Positions 16,915 through 25,515 of a stretch of DNA of 64,000 bases are shown one piece after another. Under the pieces are notes generated by a model. That model was given only the letters and a program-made list of their open reading frames with translations. It made no database searches and was not told the DNA's origin. Numbering within the stretch: position 1 is the stretch's first letter; every line of letters begins with the position of its first letter. The stretch is from Streptomyces malachitofuscus. Lineage in GTDB: Bacteria > Actinomycetota > Actinomycetes > Streptomycetales > Streptomycetaceae. The stretch covers positions 322,405 to 386,404 of the forward strand of contig NZ_BMUF01000009.1 in NCBI RefSeq assembly GCF_014650055.1. The letters are read 5' to 3'. Position numbers and translations under genes: made by a program.

Positions 16915-17853
16915 TCAGGCTGTAACCGGTCGTTCGACCAACGAGATCGCGAGCTGCGGAAGTTCCGCGAGGTCCGCCGCGGCCCCACTCAACCAGTGCA
17001 CCCGCGGATCGCGCCTGAACCATGAATCCTGACGGCGCGCGAAGCGCTTGGTGGCACGAACGGTCTCGGCCCGGGCTTCCTCGAGGGTGCACTCCCCGGC
17101 AAGCGCCGCGAGCACCTGCTGGTAGCCGAGGGCGCGCGACGCCGTACGCCCCTCGCGCAACCCCTGCGCCTCGAGTGCGCGCACTTCGTCGACGAGACCC
17201 GCCTCCCACATCCGGTCGACCCGGCGGGCGATGCGCTCGTCCAGCTCGGGGCGGGCCACGTCGACACCGATCTGGAGCGTGTCGTACACCGCATCGGGGC
17301 CCGGGAGATTGGCGGTGAAGGGCCTCCCGGTGATTTCGATCACTTCGAGCGCGCGGACGATGCGACGGCCGTTGCTCGGCAGGATCACCCGGGCCGCCTC
17401 GGGGTCCGCGGCGGCCAGGCGCGCGTGCAGCGCCCCGGGGCCGCGCAGGGTGAGCTCCTCCTCGAGCCGGGCCCGGACCTCGGGGTCGGTGCCGGGGAAC
17501 TCCAGGTTGTCGACGGCCCCGCGGACGTAGAGGCCGGATCCGCCGACCAGGACGGGCCAGCGTCCGTCGGCGAGCAGGGCGTCGATCCGCTCCCGGGCCA
17601 GCCGCTGGTACTCGGCGACCGAGGCGGTGACGGTGACGTCCCAGACGTCCAGCAGGTGGTGCGGGACTCCACCGCGCTCCTCGCGCGTCAGCTTGGCGGT
17701 CCCGATGTCCATCCCCCGGTAGAGCTGCATGGAGTCGGCGTTGACGACTTCACCGCCGAGCCGCCGGGCCAGAAAAACGCCCAGATCGGACTTTCCGGCC
17801 GCGGTGGGTCCGACGACGGTGATGACGCGGGGGGCGGGGGATGCACTGCTCAC
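16915..17853 (-). CDS. miaA: tRNA dimethylallyltransferase
   Basis: MiaA (312 residues) transfers a dimethylallyl group to A37 of tRNAs that read UNN codons; MiaB, encoded 1.6 kb away, then methylthiolates the product. The P-loop GPTAAGKS is at residues 15-22. Conserved NADSMQLYRGMDIGTAK and the C-terminal TKRFARRQDSWFRRD segment are present. The GTG at 17853, with GGAGA upstream, is preferred; a longer frame to 18087 lacks homology. It is divergent from the small acidic-protein gene. Confidence 0.97.
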   Translation of the reverse strand: MSSASPAPRVITVVGPTAAGKSDLGVFLARRLGGEVVNADSMQLYRGMDIGTAKLTREERGGVPHHLLDVWDVTVTASVAEYQRLARERIDALLADGRWPVLVGGSGLYVRGAVDNLEFPGTDPEVRARLEEELTLRGPGALHARLAAADPEAARVILPSNGRRIVRALEVIEITGRPFTANLPGPDAVYDTLQIGVDVARPELDERIARRVDRMWEAGLVDEVRALEAQGLREGRTASRALGYQQVLAALAGECTLEEARAETVRATKRFARRQDSWFRRDPRVHWLSGAAADLAELPQLAISLVERPVTA

Positions 17854-18035
17854 CGACCCAGTCTCCCAAACCTCTCGGTGCGCTCTCGAACGGGTTACGT
17901 GACGTGATGTCGGCCGGGTCGTTGCCCGTTGCGAGGTTTCTGCCGCCGGATCGCGGTGGCGGCAGCCCGGGTCACACGAACGGACACACCGGGCAACGCG
18001 GAATTTCGCCCGCACGAGTAACGTATGGAGTGGAT

Positions 18036-18305
18036 ATGGGCGTTTTTGCACGAATTTTTCGGAGGTCGAAGACCACGGAGGAGACACGGGCCGCCGAGGC
18101 TCAGACGGACCGGGCGACGACCGGTCCGGAAACGGACGACGCGGCCGGGGCCACCGAGCCGAACGGGCCGGCCGAGGCGCAGGAGACCGCCGAGCCGACG
18201 GTGAAGGAGGCCGGCGAGGTCACCGGCAGCGAGTCCGTCGACATCCCGAAGCAGCAGTCCTCCGAGGCCGCCGGCAGCGAAGCCGGTGAGGGCGCCCGCA
18301 CGTAG
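18036..18305 (+). CDS. Small acidic hypothetical protein
   Basis: This 89-residue protein begins MGVFARIFRRSK and continues as a very acidic, Ala/Glu/Thr-rich, probably disordered tail. GGAG precedes the ATG by 5 bases. It is 23 bp upstream of the MT0933-like antitoxin-family gene, so the two form a bicistron. No function is known to me; from memory, homologues in Streptomyces carry uninformative labels. Confidence 0.75.
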   Translation: MGVFARIFRRSKTTEETRAAEAQTDRATTGPETDDAAGATEPNGPAEAQETAEPTVKEAGEVTGSESVDIPKQQSSEAAGSEAGEGART

Positions 18306-18328
18306 ATTGCCGCGAGGGAAGGTACATC

Positions 18329-18601
18329 ATGGGTCTGCTGGACAATCTGAAGGCCAAACTCGGCCCGGCCAAGGACAAGGTCTCCGGGCTCGCGCAGCAG
18401 CACGAGGACAGGATCCAGCACGGTCTGGACAAGGCCGCGCAGACCGTCGACAAGCGGACCAAGGGCAAGTACAGCGACCGGATCCAGTCCGGTACCGGCA
18501 AGGCTAAGGGCGCCGTGGACCGCTTCGCCCACAAGAACGACCCCGGTCCGGGTACGGAAGGCGGCACCACGCCGCCGGCCGGGCCGCCGCCCGCTTCCTG
18601 A
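18329..18601 (+). CDS. MT0933-like antitoxin-family protein
   Basis: This 90-residue, highly charged protein begins MGLLDNLKAKLGPAKDKV and contains the DKAAQTVDKRTKGKYSDRI segment typical of the MT0933_antitox family (PF14013). The ribosome-binding site GGGAAGG precedes the ATG. No partner toxin is adjacent: the upstream gene is a disordered acidic protein, and the downstream gene is on the other strand. The family name rests on a mycobacterial assignment, so a true antitoxin role is unproven. A hairpin terminator follows. Confidence 0.85.
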   Translation: MGLLDNLKAKLGPAKDKVSGLAQQHEDRIQHGLDKAAQTVDKRTKGKYSDRIQSGTGKAKGAVDRFAHKNDPGPGTEGGTTPPAGPPPAS

Positions 18602-18618
18602 GCCGAGCGGCACACCGA

Positions 18619-18658
18619 CGGACGGCCGCGGAGCACTTCGAGCGCTCCCGGCCGTCCG
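18619..18658. terminator. Terminator after antitoxin-family gene
   Basis: A 10-bp stem CGGACGGCCG / CGGCCGTCCG (18619-18628 with 18649-18658) continues inward with GGAG/CTCC after a one-base bulge. It lies between convergent genes. Confidence 0.75.
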
Positions 18659-18674
18659 CCGCTGTCGGGCCGGG

Positions 18675-19409
18675 CTACGGCAGCCGGCCGGCCTGCCGGG
18701 TCCAGGTGGCCACGATGTACCCCACCCCGTACGGGGCGTCCTCGTAGAGCACGGTGCCTTCCAGCTCCCCGTCGCCCGACGCCGCCCCGGCGAGCACCTG
18801 CCAGGGGGCCCGGCCGGAAACCTTCAGCTCACCCGCCAGTCCGGCGTCCAGCGCGCGCAGCGCCGCGGTGTCGGCCGCACCCAGGGCGCGGGCGAGCTCC
18901 GCGTCGAAGGGGGCCGCCCGCTCGTCGAGGTAGCCCGGCGCCTTGAGCGTGCGGCAGGCGCTGGCGTCGCCCATCACCAGAAGCGCCACCCGCTCCGCCC
19001 GGCCGGCGATGTCCTCGCCCTCGGCGATGCACCGCTCGGCGGTGAGACGTTCTCCCACGCCCCGGCCCTCGACGGGGGCGTACGCCCATCCGGCCCGGTC
19101 CAGCAGCCATGCGCCCACGGCGAGCCCGTACGGAAGACGGCCCTCCGCTGGGGCCTCGCCCCGCCCGAGCCGTACGTCCAGGTCGACACCGAAGCCTCGG
19201 AAGGATCCCGGGGTGCCCTCGGGGTAGCTCTCGGGCCCGGGGCCGTCCGCCGGACCGACCACGACGAGCAGGTCGGGCCGGGCGGCGGAGAGCACGCCCA
19301 GCGCCTCCGTGCAGGCGGCACGCGCGGTGTCCAGCTCGGTGGCGGCGCCCGCGGCGACCTCGGGCACGAGCAGCGGCGGGCAGGGGCAGACTGCGGCGGC
19401 GACAAGCAT
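18675..19409 (-). CDS. LigB-like class III dioxygenase-fold protein
   Basis: This 244-residue protein begins LVAAAVCPCPPLLVPEVA, which matches the start of LigB-type extradiol dioxygenase subunit B folds (usually PHPPLLVPE). Here Cys replaces the metal-binding His in CPCPP, and I see no obvious replacement ligand set, so oxygenase activity is doubtful. A second landmark is LLVMGDASAC near the middle. It lies 81 bp downstream of miaB on the same strand. The ATG at 19409 is the likely start; a GTG at 19418 is possible. Confidence 0.75.
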   Translation of the reverse strand: MLVAAAVCPCPPLLVPEVAAGAATELDTARAACTEALGVLSAARPDLLVVVGPADGPGPESYPEGTPGSFRGFGVDLDVRLGRGEAPAEGRLPYGLAVGAWLLDRAGWAYAPVEGRGVGERLTAERCIAEGEDIAGRAERVALLVMGDASACRTLKAPGYLDERAAPFDAELARALGAADTAALRALDAGLAGELKVSGRAPWQVLAGAASGDGELEGTVLYEDAPYGVGYIVATWTRQAGRLP

Positions 19410-19490
19410 GATCAGCACCCTACTGCGACGGTCCGGACCCGCCCCGCGGAGCAGTGCGCACCGCGAGCGGCGGGTGCCGGGCCGGTCGCG

Positions 19491-21008
19491 TCAGTCGACG
19501 GCGCAGCCCCCGGTCACCACCGGGAGCGGCTCGGGCACGCCCACCTTGGGCAGCCCCAGCATCACGCCCGCGGGCTGTGCCGCCTTCTCGGCGTTGCGCT
19601 TCTCCCAGGCGTCGCCCGCGCGGGTGCGGCGCACGTCCAGCACGGCGCCCTCCGCGAGGAGGTGGTGCGGAGCGGCGTAGGTGATCTCGACGGTCACCAC
19701 GTCGCCGGGACGCACTTCCCGCTCCGGCTTGGTGAAGTGCACCAGGCGGTTGTCGGGAGCGCGGCCGGACAGGCGGTGGGTGGTGTCGTCCTTGCGGCCC
19801 TCGCCCTCCGCGACCATCAGCTCCAGGGTGCGGCCGACCTGCTTCTTGTTCTCCTCCCAGGAGATCTCCTCCTGGAGGGCGACGAGCCGCTCGTAGCGCT
19901 CCTGGACGATCTTCTTGGGGATCTGGCCGTCCATCTCGGCGGCGGGCGTGCCGGGGCGCTTGGAGTACTGGAAGGTGAACGCCTGGGCGAACCGGGCCTC
20001 GCGGACGACGTGCAGGGTCTGCTGGAAGTCCTCCTCGGTCTCGCCGGGGAAGCCCACGATGATGTCGGTACTGATCGCCGCGTGTGGGATCGCGGCCCGG
20101 ACCTTCTCGATGATCCCGAGGAAGCGCTCCTGCCGGTAGGAGCGGCGCATCGCCTTCAGGACCGGGTCCGAGCCGGACTGCAGCGGCATGTGCAGCTGGG
20201 GCATCACGTTCGGCGTCTCGGCCATGGCGGCGATGACGTCGTCGGTGAAGTCGCGCGGGTGCGGCGAGGTGAAGCGGACGCGCTCCAGGCCGTCGATCTT
20301 CCCGCAGGCCCGCAACAGCTTGCTGAACGCCTCGCGGTCGCCGATGTCGGAGCCGTAGGCGTTGACGTTCTGGCCGAGCAGGGTGATCTCGGAGACCCCT
20401 TCGCCGACCAGGGCCTCGATCTCGGCGAGGATGTCGCCGGGGCGGCGGTCCTTCTCCTTGCCGCGCAGCGCCGGGACGATGCAGAAGGTGCAGGTGTTGT
20501 TGCAGCCGACGGAGATGGACACCCAGGCCGCGTAGGCGCTCTCGCGGCGGGTCGGCAGCGTGGAGGGGAACGCCTCCAGCGACTCGGCGATCTCGACCTG
20601 CGCCTCCTCCTGGACGCGGGCGCGCTCCAGCAGGACGGGCAGCTTGCCGATGTTGTGCGTGCCGAAGACGACGTCCACCCAGGGCGCCCGCTTCACGATG
20701 GTGTCGCGGTCCTTCTGCGCCAGGCAGCCGCCGACCGCGATCTGCATCCCGGGCCGGCTCGCCTTCTTCGGGGCGAGGTGGCCGAGGTTGCCGTACAGCT
20801 TGTTGTCGGCGTTCTCGCGGACGGCGCAGGTGTTGAAGACGACCACGTCGGCGTCGCCGTCGGAACCCTCGGGGGCGCGGACGTAGCCCGCGTCCTCCAG
20901 CAGCCCGGACAATCGCTCGGAGTCGTGGACGTTCATCTGGCACCCGTAGGTGCGTACTTCGTAGGTGCGCGTGCCGCCCACTGACTGGCTCCGGTCGATG
21001 CTGCTCAT
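19491..21008 (-). CDS. miaB: tRNA-2-methylthio-N6-dimethylallyladenosine synthase
   Basis: This 505-residue radical-SAM methylthiotransferase acts on the i6A37 made by MiaA. The N-terminal UPF0004 domain cysteines are at 23 (YGCQMN), 61 (NTCAVRENA) and 95 (GGCLAQ). The radical-SAM cluster CX3CX2C is at 169-176 (GCNNTCTFC). A C-terminal TRAM domain follows. The ATG at 21008 is chosen; another in-frame ATG lies 6 bp upstream, and neither has a clear ribosome-binding site. Confidence 0.97.
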   Translation of the reverse strand: MSSIDRSQSVGGTRTYEVRTYGCQMNVHDSERLSGLLEDAGYVRAPEGSDGDADVVVFNTCAVRENADNKLYGNLGHLAPKKASRPGMQIAVGGCLAQKDRDTIVKRAPWVDVVFGTHNIGKLPVLLERARVQEEAQVEIAESLEAFPSTLPTRRESAYAAWVSISVGCNNTCTFCIVPALRGKEKDRRPGDILAEIEALVGEGVSEITLLGQNVNAYGSDIGDREAFSKLLRACGKIDGLERVRFTSPHPRDFTDDVIAAMAETPNVMPQLHMPLQSGSDPVLKAMRRSYRQERFLGIIEKVRAAIPHAAISTDIIVGFPGETEEDFQQTLHVVREARFAQAFTFQYSKRPGTPAAEMDGQIPKKIVQERYERLVALQEEISWEENKKQVGRTLELMVAEGEGRKDDTTHRLSGRAPDNRLVHFTKPEREVRPGDVVTVEITYAAPHHLLAEGAVLDVRRTRAGDAWEKRNAEKAAQPAGVMLGLPKVGVPEPLPVVTGGCAVD

Positions 21009-21058
21009 GCCCATAAGGGTAGGCCGTACCGGTGACAGCCTTCCGCCGCGGCGGCCCG

Positions 21059-21643
21059 TCAGCCCTTCAGCGCCAGGTGGTAGGCGGTGGCCCAGAGCAC
21101 CAGCGCGCATCCCAGACCCACCACGACCCGCAGGATCTCCGCCGGCAGACCGGCCGCGGTCAGCACGAAACCGACCGCCGCCACCGCCGACAGCAGGGCG
21201 CCCGTCCACCGGTACTGCCGCTGGTCGTACAGGCGGGCGAGCGGGAAGAAGTGCAGTCCCACGACGAGCGCGACGGCGGCCGGGAGGACCCGGGGATGGC
21301 CGGACCCGACGGTCGCGGCGATCACGGCGACGATGGCCGCCACCTCGGCCGCGTTGACGAGGCCCACGCCGCGCGCCCAGTTCGCCGGCAGGCGCACGGT
21401 CCGGGGCGAGGGGGCGGCGTCCTTGCGGAGGCCCAGGCGGATCGCCGCCGCCGTGACGAGGACGGCCGCCGCTTCCACGGTCACCGGCACCATGTCCGTC
21501 GCCGCGCCCGTTCCGGAGGCCCCCGTGAAGGCCCACAGCAGCGCGAAGACGGACAGGACGACGGTTCCCCGGCGCCGGAGCTGCCGGGTGAGCTCGAGGC
21601 ACTCGTCGTCGACGGAGGCCGGGACCTGCTGTGTCGGCGTCAT
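21059..21643 (-). CDS. Polytopic membrane protein of unknown function
   Basis: The 194-residue protein has a short soluble N-terminus (about 25 residues) and then five or six hydrophobic helices separated by short charged loops (for example RKDAAPSPRTVR and RLYDQRQYRW). No recognisable domain. It lies 50 bp upstream of miaB on the same strand, so it may share a transcript. Confidence 0.8.
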   Translation of the reverse strand: MTPTQQVPASVDDECLELTRQLRRRGTVVLSVFALLWAFTGASGTGAATDMVPVTVEAAAVLVTAAAIRLGLRKDAAPSPRTVRLPANWARGVGLVNAAEVAAIVAVIAATVGSGHPRVLPAAVALVVGLHFFPLARLYDQRQYRWTGALLSAVAAVGFVLTAAGLPAEILRVVVGLGCALVLWATAYHLALKG

Positions 21644-21741
21644 GGGCGGAGAGTACAGCGATCACCACGCCGCCGACCCGAACATACGTCGGAAAGCCGG
21701 CGTACGGCGGAAGGCGCCCGTTCCCGAGAGGGACGGCCCGC

Positions 21742-22149
21742 TCAGACCTCCCCGCGCGGCACCCACCCCTGCCGCCGCAGCACCGCCGACACGTCCGGCG
21801 CCTCGTAGTGCTCGCCCTTGAGCACCTTGCCGTCGGCACGCCGGCTCACCTGGCCGTCGGGGCCCAGCTTGGTCATGTTGGAACGGTGGATCTCGGCGAT
21901 CACCGCGTCGAGGTCGATGCCGTGGACCAGCGCCGTGCCGTACGCGACGTAGACCACGTCGGCCAGTTCGTGCGCGAGCCGGTCGAGCGGACCCGTCACC
22001 GACACCTCGGCGACCTCCTTGGCCTCCTCGGCGAGCAGCTCGCCGCGGTGGGCGGCGAGTTCCGGCGAGACCTCGGACGGTATGTCGCGGGCGTCCAGCC
22101 CGAAGGCACGGTGGAAGTCACGGACCAGGTCGGCGGGGGAAGCACTCAT
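21742..22149 (-). CDS. MazG-like nucleotide pyrophosphohydrolase
   Basis: This 135-residue all-alpha NTP-PPase has the metal-binding pattern EEAKEVAE followed by HELADVVYVAYG, and a C-terminal EIHRSNMTKLGPDG segment. This is typical of the short MazG-like proteins that hydrolyse NTPs or damaged nucleotides. The ATG at 22149 is chosen because the upstream extension contains no conserved sequence. It is divergent from the TAXI receptor gene by 86 bp. Confidence 0.88.
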   Translation of the reverse strand: MSASPADLVRDFHRAFGLDARDIPSEVSPELAAHRGELLAEEAKEVAEVSVTGPLDRLAHELADVVYVAYGTALVHGIDLDAVIAEIHRSNMTKLGPDGQVSRRADGKVLKGEHYEAPDVSAVLRRQGWVPRGEV

Positions 22150-22235
22150 GCCCGCGACTGTAGCGGCCGGCCGAGCCACCCCCGCTGTGAGTTCCGCCCT
22201 GGTCAGCGGGCACAGGGGCTGGCAGGATCACGCGC

Positions 22236-23231
22236 ATGTCCAACGCGCTGTCCCGGATCGGCAGGCGCCGGGCCCTGCGGGGCACGGCCGCCGCCTTCGT
22301 GGCGCTCGGACTGCTGCTGTGGTGGCTGGCGCCGTGGAGCGAGGAGCCGCCCGGCGGGACGATCACGCTGAGCACGGGCACCCGCGCGGGCGTCTACCAG
22401 AAGTACGGCGAGCTGCTGCGCACATCGCTCGCCAGACACATGCCCGATCTCGAGGTCCGGCTGGAGACGAGCGACGGCTCCCAGGAGAACGTACGGCGGG
22501 TGGCGACCGGACAGGCCGACTTCGCGATCGCCGCGGCCGACGCGGTCGAGACGTACAGACTGGACCACCGGCCGGGCGCCGACCGCCTGCGCGGGGTGGC
22601 GCGGCTGTACGACGACTACGTGCAGCTCGCCGTGGCCCCCGACTCGGGCATCCGTTCCGTCGGGGACCTGCGGGGCAAGCGGGTCGCCATAGGGCCGCCG
22701 AAGTCGGGGGTCCGGCTCATCGCCAACCGGGTGCTGAAGGCGGCGGGCATCGATCCGGAGACGGACATCGAGCCCTCCTCGGACGGCATCGACACCGGAC
22801 CGGAACGGCTGGGGCACGGCCTGGACGCGTTCTTCTGGTCGGGCGGGCTGCCCACGGACGGTCTGAAGACGGTCACGGAGAAGGGCGCGCTGCGGTTCGT
22901 GCCGATCGACGCCGATCTGGTGGCGAAGCTGCACCAGCAGGGCGGCGCCACGCGCCACTACCGCGCCACCAACATGCCGGAGTCGGCGTACCCGGGCAGT
23001 CAGCTCGGCTCGGCCGTTCCGACGATGGCGGTGTCCAACCTCCTGATCACCCGGACGGACGTGGACCCCCGGCTCACCGAGTGGCTGACCCGCATCGTGC
23101 TCGCGAGCCGGGACAACATCGGGGCGCACGTCCACTCCGCCCAGCTGGTCGACGTACGTACCGCGATCTACACCGACCCGCTCCGGCTGCACGACGGCGC
23201 CCGCCGCTACTACCGGTCCGTCAAGCCCTGA
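22236..23231 (+). CDS. TAXI-family solute-binding protein without permease
   Basis: This 331-residue protein begins with an Arg-rich N-terminus and one membrane-spanning helix (about 14-33), then the TAXI family start TITLSTGTRAGVYQKYGELL. GQADFAIAAADAV and GLDAFFWSGGLPTDGL follow, as in TRAP-associated extracytoplasmic immunogenic proteins. Such receptors normally feed a TRAP permease (DctQM or a fusion), but none is in this window. Its last 22 bp overlap, tail to tail, the 3' end of the glutamate sensor kinase gene. A Thermus TAXI protein is known to bind glutamate/glutamine, so a link to glutamate sensing is plausible but inferred. Confidence 0.9.
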   Translation: MSNALSRIGRRRALRGTAAAFVALGLLLWWLAPWSEEPPGGTITLSTGTRAGVYQKYGELLRTSLARHMPDLEVRLETSDGSQENVRRVATGQADFAIAAADAVETYRLDHRPGADRLRGVARLYDDYVQLAVAPDSGIRSVGDLRGKRVAIGPPKSGVRLIANRVLKAAGIDPETDIEPSSDGIDTGPERLGHGLDAFFWSGGLPTDGLKTVTEKGALRFVPIDADLVAKLHQQGGATRHYRATNMPESAYPGSQLGSAVPTMAVSNLLITRTDVDPRLTEWLTRIVLASRDNIGAHVHSAQLVDVRTAIYTDPLRLHDGARRYYRSVKP

Positions 23232-24643
23232 GCCGCCGGCTCCCCCGCGGGGGCGTTCCTCGGCACCGTCACGGTCACCCGCAGGCCGTGCGGCTCGTGA
23301 CGCTCGTACACGATCGAGCCGCCCCCCGCCGCGAGCAGGGCCCGTGAGATGGACAGGCCGAGGCCCGAGCCCTTGATGTTCTGGTGCCGGCCGCTGCGCC
23401 AGAAGCGGTCGCCCACGCGGGTCAGCTCCTCGTCGGTCAGGCCCGGACCGTTGTCGGTGACGACGACGGTCGACACGTCGCCGTTGGAGGCGACGCTCAC
23501 CTCGACGGCCTCGCCCTCGGGCGTGAACTTCACCGCGTTGTCGATGACCGCGTCCAGCGCGCTGGACAGCGCCACCGGGTCGGCCCACGCGGTGGTCGGC
23601 GGGCAGGTGCCGGTCAGGCTGACGCCCTTGGCCTCGGCGGTGGGAGCCCAGGCCGCGACGCGCTCGGCGGCCAGGGCGCCGATGTCGGAGACCTGGAGGT
23701 CGGCCTCGCTGTGCTCGGCGAGCGCCAGGTCGAGCAGGTCGTCCAGGACCTGGGCCAGGCGCTTGCCCTCGGCCTGGACGGAGGCGATCTCCTCGTTGCC
23801 CTCGGGCAGCTCCAGGGCGAGCAGCTCGATCCGCAGCAGCAGCGCCGAGAGGGGGTTGCGCAGCTGGTGGGAGGCGTCGGCGACGAAGGCACGCTGCTGT
23901 TCCAGCACGCTCTCGACGTTGTCCGCCATCTCGTTGAACGACCGGGCGAGCCGTCGCAGCTCCGGCGGCCCGCCGGCCGCCGCGACCCGGGACTTCAGCC
24001 GGCCGGTGGCGATGTCGTGGGTGGTGGCGTCCAGGATCCGTACGGGGCGGAGCACCCAGCCGGTGAGCCGCAGCGCCGCGCCCACGGCCAGCAGCATCGC
24101 GGCCGCCTCCCCCGCGGCGATGACCAGCCAGCCCTGGAGGATGCGGGAGCGCATCTGCCCGGTCGGCGAGTCGGTGACCACCACCGCGACGACGTCGCCG
24201 TCCCGGATGACCGGCGAGGCCACCACCAGGCTGCGCCGCTGCCAGGGCCACACCTGCTCGGGGTCGTGGCTGCGGCGGCTGAGCAGCGCCTCCTCGAAGG
24301 CGTCGCGCACCTCGCCCGTGCGGGGCAGGAACCAGTCGCCCGGCGCGTGCGCCATGGGTGAGTCGTTGCGGTAGAAGACGCCCGCGCGGATGCCGTAGAC
24401 CTCGTAGTAGCTGCGGAGCTCGCTGCTGAGCGTCTCGCGGCGCTCGTTGATGTCGCCGCCGGCCGGGTCGGCGGGCTCGGTGACGAACTGAGCGAGGGCC
24501 GCGAAGCGCGCCGTGTCGTCGATCCGGTCGACGACGACCTTCTGCTGCTGCGCGCCGGCCAGGCTGACGGCCAGCGGGACACCGAGCGCGAGCAGAACGG
24601 CCGCCATCAGGACGATGAGCAGCGGAAGGAGCCGCGTGTGCAC
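23210..24643 (-). CDS. gluK: Sensor histidine kinase GluK (glutamate sensing)
   Basis: This 477-residue membrane kinase has TM1 (about 5-27), an extracytoplasmic sensor region (about 30-170), TM2 (172-193), a HAMP linker and a HisKA domain with His259 in DASHQLRNPL. The HATPase domain shows the N-box DNAVKFTPEG, DNGPGL and GLGLSISRAL. Start is GTG 24643, 9 bp after the gluR stop. Synteny with gluABCD identifies it, from memory, as GluK, the partner of GluR in S. coelicolor glutamate uptake. The gene end overlaps the convergent TAXI receptor gene. Confidence 0.93.
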   Translation of the reverse strand: MHTRLLPLLIVLMAAVLLALGVPLAVSLAGAQQQKVVVDRIDDTARFAALAQFVTEPADPAGGDINERRETLSSELRSYYEVYGIRAGVFYRNDSPMAHAPGDWFLPRTGEVRDAFEEALLSRRSHDPEQVWPWQRRSLVVASPVIRDGDVVAVVVTDSPTGQMRSRILQGWLVIAAGEAAAMLLAVGAALRLTGWVLRPVRILDATTHDIATGRLKSRVAAAGGPPELRRLARSFNEMADNVESVLEQQRAFVADASHQLRNPLSALLLRIELLALELPEGNEEIASVQAEGKRLAQVLDDLLDLALAEHSEADLQVSDIGALAAERVAAWAPTAEAKGVSLTGTCPPTTAWADPVALSSALDAVIDNAVKFTPEGEAVEVSVASNGDVSTVVVTDNGPGLTDEELTRVGDRFWRSGRHQNIKGSGLGLSISRALLAAGGGSIVYERHEPHGLRVTVTVPRNAPAGEPAAQGLTDR

Positions 24644-24652
24644 CCGGCCCCG

Positions 24653-25339
24653 CTACGCCGCGGGCGCGACGAGCCGGTAGCCGACGCCGCGCACGGTCTC
24701 GATGAGGGCGGGCATGCGCAGCTTCGCGCGCAGGGAGGCGACGTGCACCTCCAGGGTGCGCCCGGTCCCCTCCCAACTGGTGCGCCAGACCTCGCTGATG
24801 ATCTGTTCCCGGCGGAAGACGACGCCCGGCCGCTGGGCGAGCAGGGCGAGCAGGTCGAACTCCTTGCGGGTCAGCTGGACGACCGAGCCGTTCACGCTGA
24901 CCTGGCGGGTCGGCAGCTCGATACGGACGGGGCCGAGGCGCAGCTCGGTCTCCGTGCTGCCGGTGGCCTCCTCATGGACGCTGCGCCGGCTGACGGCGTG
25001 GATCCGCGCCAGCAGCTCCCCCGTGTCGTAGGGCTTGACCACGTAGTCGTCGGCGCCGAGGTTGAGGCCGTGGATGCGGGAGCGGACGTCGGACCGCGCG
25101 GTCACCATGATCACCGGAGTGCTGGTGCGCTTGCGGATCTTGCCGCAGACCTCGTAGCCGTCCTGGTCGGGCAGCCCCAGGTCGAGCAGGACCACACCGA
25201 AGCCCTCGCCCTCGGGGACGAGCGCCTGGAGGGCCTCCTCGCCGCTGCGCGCGTGGGTGACGTCGAACCCGTGCCGCGCCAGCACCGCCGACAGTGCGGC
25301 GGCGACGTGGTTGTCGTCTTCGACGAGAAGCAGTCTCAC
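24653..25339 (-). CDS. gluR: Response regulator GluR (OmpR/PhoB family)
   Basis: The 228-residue regulator has a receiver domain with acidic pocket VEDD and phospho-acceptor Asp53 (LLDLGLPD), Thr in VTAR and Lys in VKPYD. A winged-helix OmpR/PhoB output domain follows (LTRKEFDLLALLAQRPGVV, ETVRGVGYRLV). I chose GTG 25339, with GAAGGGGG upstream, because homology begins there; the longer frame is unsupported. It is the first gene of gluRK and divergent from gluABCD, which it is expected to control. Confidence 0.94.
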   Translation of the reverse strand: MRLLLVEDDNHVAAALSAVLARHGFDVTHARSGEEALQALVPEGEGFGVVLLDLGLPDQDGYEVCGKIRKRTSTPVIMVTARSDVRSRIHGLNLGADDYVVKPYDTGELLARIHAVSRRSVHEEATGSTETELRLGPVRIELPTRQVSVNGSVVQLTRKEFDLLALLAQRPGVVFRREQIISEVWRTSWEGTGRTLEVHVASLRAKLRMPALIETVRGVGYRLVAPAA

Positions 25340-25390
25340 CGGGGCCCCCTTCCGTTCATCGGCCGTACGATCTACTTGTACGAAAATGGT

Positions 25391-25408
25391 GTGCACGCGC
25401 GCGTGCAC
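25391..25408. promoter_or_regulatory. 18-bp perfect palindrome upstream of gluR
   Basis: GTGCACGCGCGCGTGCAC is its own reverse complement. It lies 52 bp upstream of the gluR start and could be an operator. The alternating pyrimidine-purine core could also favour unusual DNA structure. No known factor is assigned. Confidence 0.5.
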
Positions 25409-25515
25409 CTTGCAGTGACGCCGATGGATGAGGACGACGTCAAGAGGGTTCCGGTTGCGCTTTCGTACCGTTACCCGGCCGGTATGAGCCCTGCTCACAA
25501 GTGCTACGACAGGTG

